From NCBI RefSeq assembly GCF_022606295.1, contig NZ_JAHHZS010000014.1, forward strand, positions 49,961 through 113,960: 64,000 bases of DNA, read 5' to 3'. Of this stretch, positions 60,404 through 64,000 are shown piece after piece. This stretch comes from Arthrobacter bambusae. GTDB taxonomy: Bacteria; Actinomycetota; Actinomycetes; Actinomycetales; Micrococcaceae. Numbering within the stretch: the stretch's first letter is position 1; each line of letters starts with the position of its first letter. The notes under the pieces are model-generated. The model was not told where the DNA came from. It ran no database searches and saw only the letters and a program-made list of their open reading frames with translations. Made by a program: the position numbers and the translations under genes.

Positions 60404-61297
60404 TCAGCCGTCCAATCCGAGCAGGCGCACCGCGTTGTCCTTGAGGATCTTGGGCCGGACTTCGTCCTTGAGCGGGAGGTCGGCGAAGGCGCCCAGCCAT
60501 TTCTGCGGGGTGATGAGCGGGAAGTCCGTGCCGAAGAGGACCTTGTCCTGCAGCACGGAATTGGACATGCGCACCAGTGACTCCGGGAAGTACTTGGGGG
60601 ACCAGCCGGAGAGGTCGATGAACACGTTGGATTTGTGGGTGGCGATGGAGTTGGCCTCGTCCTGCCAGGGCACCGAGGGGTGGGCCATGATGATCTGCAG
60701 CCCGGGGAAGTCAGCGGCCACGGCGTCGAGCAGGAGCGGGTTGGAGTAGGCCAGCTTGATGCCGTAGCCGCCGGGAAGGCCGGCGCCCATGCCGTTTTGC
60801 CCGGTGTGGAAGATGGCCGGGAGGCCCAGTTCCTGCAGGGTCTCCCAGAGCGGGTAGAACTGTTCGTCGGAGGGGTCGAAGCCCTGCAGGCTCGGGTGGA
60901 ACTTGAAACCGCGGGCGCCCAGGTCAATTGCTTGGTGTTTGGCGCCCTGGATGGCCTCGGCACCGGTGCGGGGATCCACGCTGCCGAACGGGATCAGCAC
61001 GTCGTTGTTCCTGGCGGCTCCGGCGATCAGCTCGGGGATGCTGTTGGGCTCGTGCTTGAGTTGCGTACGGGCGTCCACAGTGAACACGACGGCGGCCATG
61101 TTCAGTCCGCGGTAGACCTCGGCGATCCGGTCCAGTGAGGGCGTGCGGTCCTCGGCCCTGAAGTACTTTGCTGAAGCTTCCGTCAACTCATGGGGAAGGG
61201 ATTCGTGGCCATGGGCGTCCACTTCGAGATGGACGTGCATGTCGATCGCGTCAAGTTTTGAGGCGTCGATGCCGAGTTCGTAACGCTGTGCGGCCAT
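60404..61297 (-). CDS. Metal-dependent amidohydrolase (amidohydrolase_2, ACMSD-like barrel)
   Basis: 297 residues from ATG 61297. LDAIDMHVHLEVDA gives the His-x-His metal pair (residues 21 and 23); IFHTGQNG, IIMAHPSVPW and LFGTDFPLITP give the other barrel-end His and Asp. Amidohydrolase_2 enzymes hydrolyse or decarboxylate ring-cleavage products and lactones. It starts one base after the SDR stop and is followed at once by the dehydrogenase, so it belongs to the pathway. Reaction unknown. Confidence 0.85.
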   Translation of the reverse strand: MAAQRYELGIDASKLDAIDMHVHLEVDAHGHESLPHELTEASAKYFRAEDRTPSLDRIAEVYRGLNMAAVVFTVDARTQLKHEPNSIPELIAGAARNNDVLIPFGSVDPRTGAEAIQGAKHQAIDLGARGFKFHPSLQGFDPSDEQFYPLWETLQELGLPAIFHTGQNGMGAGLPGGYGIKLAYSNPLLLDAVAADFPGLQIIMAHPSVPWQDEANSIATHKSNVFIDLSGWSPKYFPESLVRMSNSVLQDKVLFGTDFPLITPQKWLGAFADLPLKDEVRPKILKDNAVRLLGLDG

Positions 61298-61298
61298 G

Positions 61299-62234
61299 TC
61301 AGCGGACCTCGGCGGCTTCGGGTTGCAGTTCCTCGGGCAATGGCAGAAATTCTTCGCCGACGCTTTGCAGCTTGTCGCCGAACAAGGGGCCGAAGTTCTC
61401 CAGAAGGTCCTGATAGCCCCAGCCGCCCTCGCGGTACTCGGTGACGGCTGCTTCGGGGTGGGTCCAGAGCTGCAGGCGGTCTCCGCCGGCGCCGATGGCC
61501 TGTCCGGTAATGCCGGCCGCTTCGTCGGAGGCGAGGAAGGCAATGAGCCCGGAGACGTCGTCGGCCGTTCCAAAGCCGAGCTCGTGGCGGAAGAAGTGCG
61601 GCATGGCCTCGCCGCGCTCGTCCGCCTCCACAGCTTTCCGGAAGTACGGGATGGTCTTGGTCATCGCCGTAGCGGCTACGGGGATGACGGCGTTGGCTGT
61701 GACGCCCGCTTTCTTCATTTCCAGTGCCCAGGTCCGGACCATGCCCACGATTCCGGCCTTGGCTGCGGCGTAGTTTGTTTGCCCGAAGTTGCCGCGCTGC
61801 CCGGTCGGGGAGCCGATGGCGATGATACGGCCTGGGATCCCGTTTTCCTTGAAGTAGCCGAAGGCCTCGCGGGCGCACATGAAGGTGCCGCGGAGGTGGA
61901 CGTTGATGACCAGGTCGAAGTCCTCGTCCGTCATCTTCAGCAGGCTCTTGTCCCGCAGGATCCCGGCATTGGTGACCAGGATATCCAGGCGGCCAAATTC
62001 CGTGACAGCCGCTTCCACCAACTGCTTCGCTACTTCGGTGCTGCCGACGGGAGCGACGACGGCGACGGCCCGGCCGCCGTCGGCTTCGATGGTCCGGACC
62101 GCTTCGCCGGCCACCTCGGCGTCGACGTCGTTGATGACCACCGCCGCGCCGTGACGGGCGAGTTCCCGCGCGTAAGCAAGCCCCAGTCCCCGGCCGCTTC
62201 CGGTGACAATCGCTACTTTTCCTGACAGGCTCAT
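61299..62234 (-). CDS. Short-chain dehydrogenase/reductase (FabG/MFE-2-like)
   Basis: 311 residues. TGSGRGLG at 11-18 binds NAD(P); Asn89 (TNAG), Ser142, Tyr155 and Lys159 (YAAAK) form the catalytic set. It is longer than a standard 250-residue SDR: the C-terminal extension after LIAFLASDEAAGITGQAI resembles SDRs that act on acyl-CoA in peroxisomal-type multifunctional enzymes. It likely oxidises a 3-hydroxyacyl-CoA. It is the first gene of the six-gene operon; the MarR operator is upstream. Confidence 0.9.
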   Translation of the reverse strand: MSLSGKVAIVTGSGRGLGLAYARELARHGAAVVINDVDAEVAGEAVRTIEADGGRAVAVVAPVGSTEVAKQLVEAAVTEFGRLDILVTNAGILRDKSLLKMTDEDFDLVINVHLRGTFMCAREAFGYFKENGIPGRIIAIGSPTGQRGNFGQTNYAAAKAGIVGMVRTWALEMKKAGVTANAVIPVAATAMTKTIPYFRKAVEADERGEAMPHFFRHELGFGTADDVSGLIAFLASDEAAGITGQAIGAGGDRLQLWTHPEAAVTEYREGGWGYQDLLENFGPLFGDKLQSVGEEFLPLPEELQPEAAEVR

Positions 62235-62296
62235 CGCTGCTCCTTTGCTCGATCCCGTGCATCCAGGCCCTCGGCGTGGGATGCTGTTCTGTATCC

Positions 62297-62325
62297 ATGA
62301 GAATACGTATAGTTGAAAATGTCAA
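62297..62325 (-). promoter_or_regulatory. Promoter of the SDR operon
   Basis: On the minus strand a perfect TTGACA (-35; 62320-62325) and TCTCAT (-10; 62297-62302) are 17 bases apart. The predicted start is about 55 bases before the SDR start codon. The -35 is inside the MarR inverted repeat. Confidence 0.65.
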
Positions 62326-62329
62326 CGAT
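62309..62329. promoter_or_regulatory. MarR-type operator in the SDR/marR divergent promoter
   Basis: AT-N-GTTGA-N5-TCAAC-N-AT is a 21-bp inverted repeat. It covers the -35 of the SDR operon and overlaps TATAGT (62308-62313), the likely -10 of marR, so one protein could repress both. It ends 28 bases before the marR start. Confidence 0.7.
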
Positions 62330-62356
62330 TGATTTTGAAGATTATTGGAGTTTGTT

Positions 62357-62827
62357 ATGACGATCGAGGCGCAGGACGAGCAGCAGGCTGCCGCGAAGGA
62401 CCGGCTGGTCGCCGCTCCGATCAGCCAGGACGTGGGTTTCCTGCTGGCAAAGCTCCATGCCGGCGGCTCGGTCCTGAACAACCGGGCGCTGGCCGAGTTC
62501 GACCTCAAGGAGAGGTCTTACTCGGTCCTGATCCTGGCCAACAGCGGCCTGGAGCCCACCCAGCGGGAATTGGCGGACTTCCTCAGCCTTGACCCCAGCC
62601 AGATCGTCGCCTTGGTGGACGAGCTTGAAAAGCGGAAGCTCGTGGCCAGGGCACCAGGCAAGCAGGACCGCCGGGCCAAGACGGTGACTGCGACGTCGAA
62701 GGGGAGCCAATTGCTCGACCAAGCAGCCATTGCGGCCCGCCTTGCGGAATCCGAAGTGCTGGCGGCGTTGGACGACGGTGAAGCCGCCCAACTCAAGGCG
62801 CTGCTGCGAAAAGCGTTGTGGGGTTAA
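62357..62827 (+). CDS. MarR-family transcriptional regulator
   Basis: 156 residues from ATG 62357 (TTGGAG six bases before). The winged helix is at about 35-105: ALAEFDLKERSYSVLILANSGLEPTQRELADFLSLDPSQIVALVDELEKRKLVARAPGKQDRRAKTVTATSKGSQLLDQA. MarR proteins usually release DNA on binding a small phenolic or CoA ligand. Divergent from the SDR operon, with the inverted repeat in between, it is the likely repressor of the CoA pathway. Confidence 0.92.
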   Translation: MTIEAQDEQQAAAKDRLVAAPISQDVGFLLAKLHAGGSVLNNRALAEFDLKERSYSVLILANSGLEPTQRELADFLSLDPSQIVALVDELEKRKLVARAPGKQDRRAKTVTATSKGSQLLDQAAIAARLAESEVLAALDDGEAAQLKALLRKALWG

Positions 62828-62953
62828 GCGTCGAGGAGTTGGGTTCCCAATCATCAGTGGCGTGTCAGAGTTCACCCACGGCGTAGGGCGGAACGGACTA
62901 ACCGAAGCAGTGTATTCGTTGATATAGACACCACCGGTTACAGGAGGTGCACG

Positions 62954-63952
62954 ATGAGTACGTTGCCGGAACAAGTTTTTCCCGAGGACATTCCTGACGC
63001 CCCGTCGGATGACGAAGCCTTGGACGCCTACTCGCGGACAGTGATGCACGTAGCAGAGACGGTCACGCCGCATGTTGCAGCATTGGAGATGAGAAGCGCA
63101 CGCAGGAACGGCCAGGTCAGCATCGGAAGCGGGTCCGCCGTCGTGTTCACGGGCGACGGCTATTTGCTGACCAACGCCCATGTGGTTTCGGGCCTGCGCT
63201 CCGGGCGGGCGATCTTCGCCGACGGAACCCATACTGACGTCGAACTCGTCGGAGCGGATCCCTTGTCCGATCTCGCCATTGTCCGCGGGCACCACACGCC
63301 GCCGCCTGCCATCCTGGGCAACGCGGAGTCGCTGCACGTCGGCCAATTGGTGATTGCCGTCGGTAATCCGCTGGGGCTGGCCGGATCGGTGACGGCAGGC
63401 GTGGTCAGCGGACTCGGGCGCTCCATCCCGGTCAGGTCCGGCCGGCACAGCAGGGTGATCGAGGATGTCATCCAGACCGACGCCGCGCTGAACCCGGGCA
63501 ATTCCGGGGGAGCCCTGGCCGACACCAAGGGACGGATCGTGGGAATCAACACCGCAGTGGCCGGCTTGGGCCTCGGACTCGCAGTGCCGATCAACACCAC
63601 CACTCAACGGATCATCGCCGCCCTGTTGAAGGACGGCCGGGTCCGGCGGGCATACCTTGGCTTGGTGAGCACACCTATTCCGTTGGACGCGAGTGCGGTG
63701 ATCCGGACGGGCCAGAAGGAAGCGCTCCGCGTCGTGGAGGTCATCGCGGGATCTCCCGCGGAGCGGGCAGGAATGCTCGCGGGCGACCTGGTCCTGAGTG
63801 CGCAGTCGCGGGCAGTATCCAGTGCCGAGAGCCTGCAAAAGCTCTTGTTTTCGCAGGCCATCGGTGAGCCGTTCCTCCTGACGGTCCTGCGCGACGGAAA
63901 GATCCACGCGATTGTCGCAGTGCCCAGCGAAATGACCGATGCGGATTCATGA
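62954..63952 (+). CDS. HtrA-like S1C serine protease with PDZ domain, no visible export signal
   Basis: 332 residues from ATG 62954 (AGGAGG five bases before). Catalytic triad His76 (LLTNAHVV), Asp106 (PLSDLAIV) and Ser184 (NPGNSGGAL) is complete; a PDZ domain occupies about 240-332 (GSPAERAGMLAGDLVLSAQSRAVSS). The N-terminus is acidic and hydrophilic, with no signal peptide or membrane anchor, unlike most HtrA/DegP proteins. It may act in the cytoplasm or the start may be elsewhere. It follows marR after 126 bases but is probably a separate unit. Confidence 0.88.
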   Translation: MSTLPEQVFPEDIPDAPSDDEALDAYSRTVMHVAETVTPHVAALEMRSARRNGQVSIGSGSAVVFTGDGYLLTNAHVVSGLRSGRAIFADGTHTDVELVGADPLSDLAIVRGHHTPPPAILGNAESLHVGQLVIAVGNPLGLAGSVTAGVVSGLGRSIPVRSGRHSRVIEDVIQTDAALNPGNSGGALADTKGRIVGINTAVAGLGLGLAVPINTTTQRIIAALLKDGRVRRAYLGLVSTPIPLDASAVIRTGQKEALRVVEVIAGSPAERAGMLAGDLVLSAQSRAVSSAESLQKLLFSQAIGEPFLLTVLRDGKIHAIVAVPSEMTDADS

Positions 63953-64000
63953 GGAAGCACCCCACGGTGAAACCAGTCCGCTAAAAAGCCGGGGCCACAA

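Overview
The window is high-GC chromosomal DNA from an actinobacterium, most likely Micrococcaceae (Arthrobacter, Paenarthrobacter or Pseudarthrobacter type). I infer this from a WhiB1-type regulator beside a PdtaS-type histidine kinase, a 180-kDa-class NAD-glutamate dehydrogenase, a secretin-less Tad pilus set, frequent GTG starts with four-base stop/start overlaps, an RF2 gene without the programmed frameshift, and a tmRNA with the tag ANSKRTDFALAA. No tRNA, rRNA, insertion sequence, prophage or CRISPR array was seen.

Layout. 1-2.6 kb: the 3' end of secA, a two-way terminator, an Rv3235-family protein, a LysM membrane protein, an Sm-like conserved protein and a small excisionase-type DNA-binding protein. 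2.7-4.7 kb: SAF-domain (CpaB-like) and CpaE-like genes, the first part of a split Tad locus. 4.7-11.4 kb: NAD-GDH, PdtaS-type kinase, whiB1 with a cAMP-CRP-like site. 11.7-16.2 kb: a four-TM protein and a large FHA/FtsK-SpoIIIE ATPase resembling a type VII secretion motor but with no partner genes. 16.4-34.3 kb: an envelope glycan region: glf, a GlfT2-like galactofuranosyltransferase and a Wzm/Wzt exporter in one operon, then aldo-keto reductase, a GT-C-like membrane protein, rmlA, a flippase, five GT2 glycosyltransferases, DUF2304, an rmlC-rmlD fusion and rmlB. 34.5-39.7 kb: two large secreted wall-associated proteins, a GH25 lysozyme with eleven LGFP-type repeats and a sedolisin protease with three SLH domains. 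39.9-44.7 kb: the second part of the Tad locus (cpaF, tadB, tadC, a small pilin-like protein, three TadE/G-like genes). 44.7-50.2 kb: conserved housekeeping block prfB, ftsE, ftsX, an M23 hydrolase, smpB, ssrA.

50.9-62.8 kb: a catabolic island. One operon (SDR, amidohydrolase, acyl-CoA dehydrogenase, MaoC hydratase, MHS-type transporter, acyl-CoA synthetase) is divergent from a MarR regulator, with a clear inverted repeat over both promoters. A second operon (MHS transporter, CocE-type hydrolase, DUF3237) is divergent from a PaaX-family regulator. Together they look like uptake, ester cleavage, CoA activation and beta-oxidation-like degradation of an unidentified organic acid or ester. The window ends with an HtrA-like protease that has no visible export signal.

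The most interesting non-coding signals are two shared elements. One is a 24-bp element lying almost the same distance upstream of both halves of the Tad locus, one copy beside the small excisionase-like gene. The other is a 34-bp imperfect inverted repeat upstream of both secreted wall proteins. Both were found by eye and need a genome-wide search.
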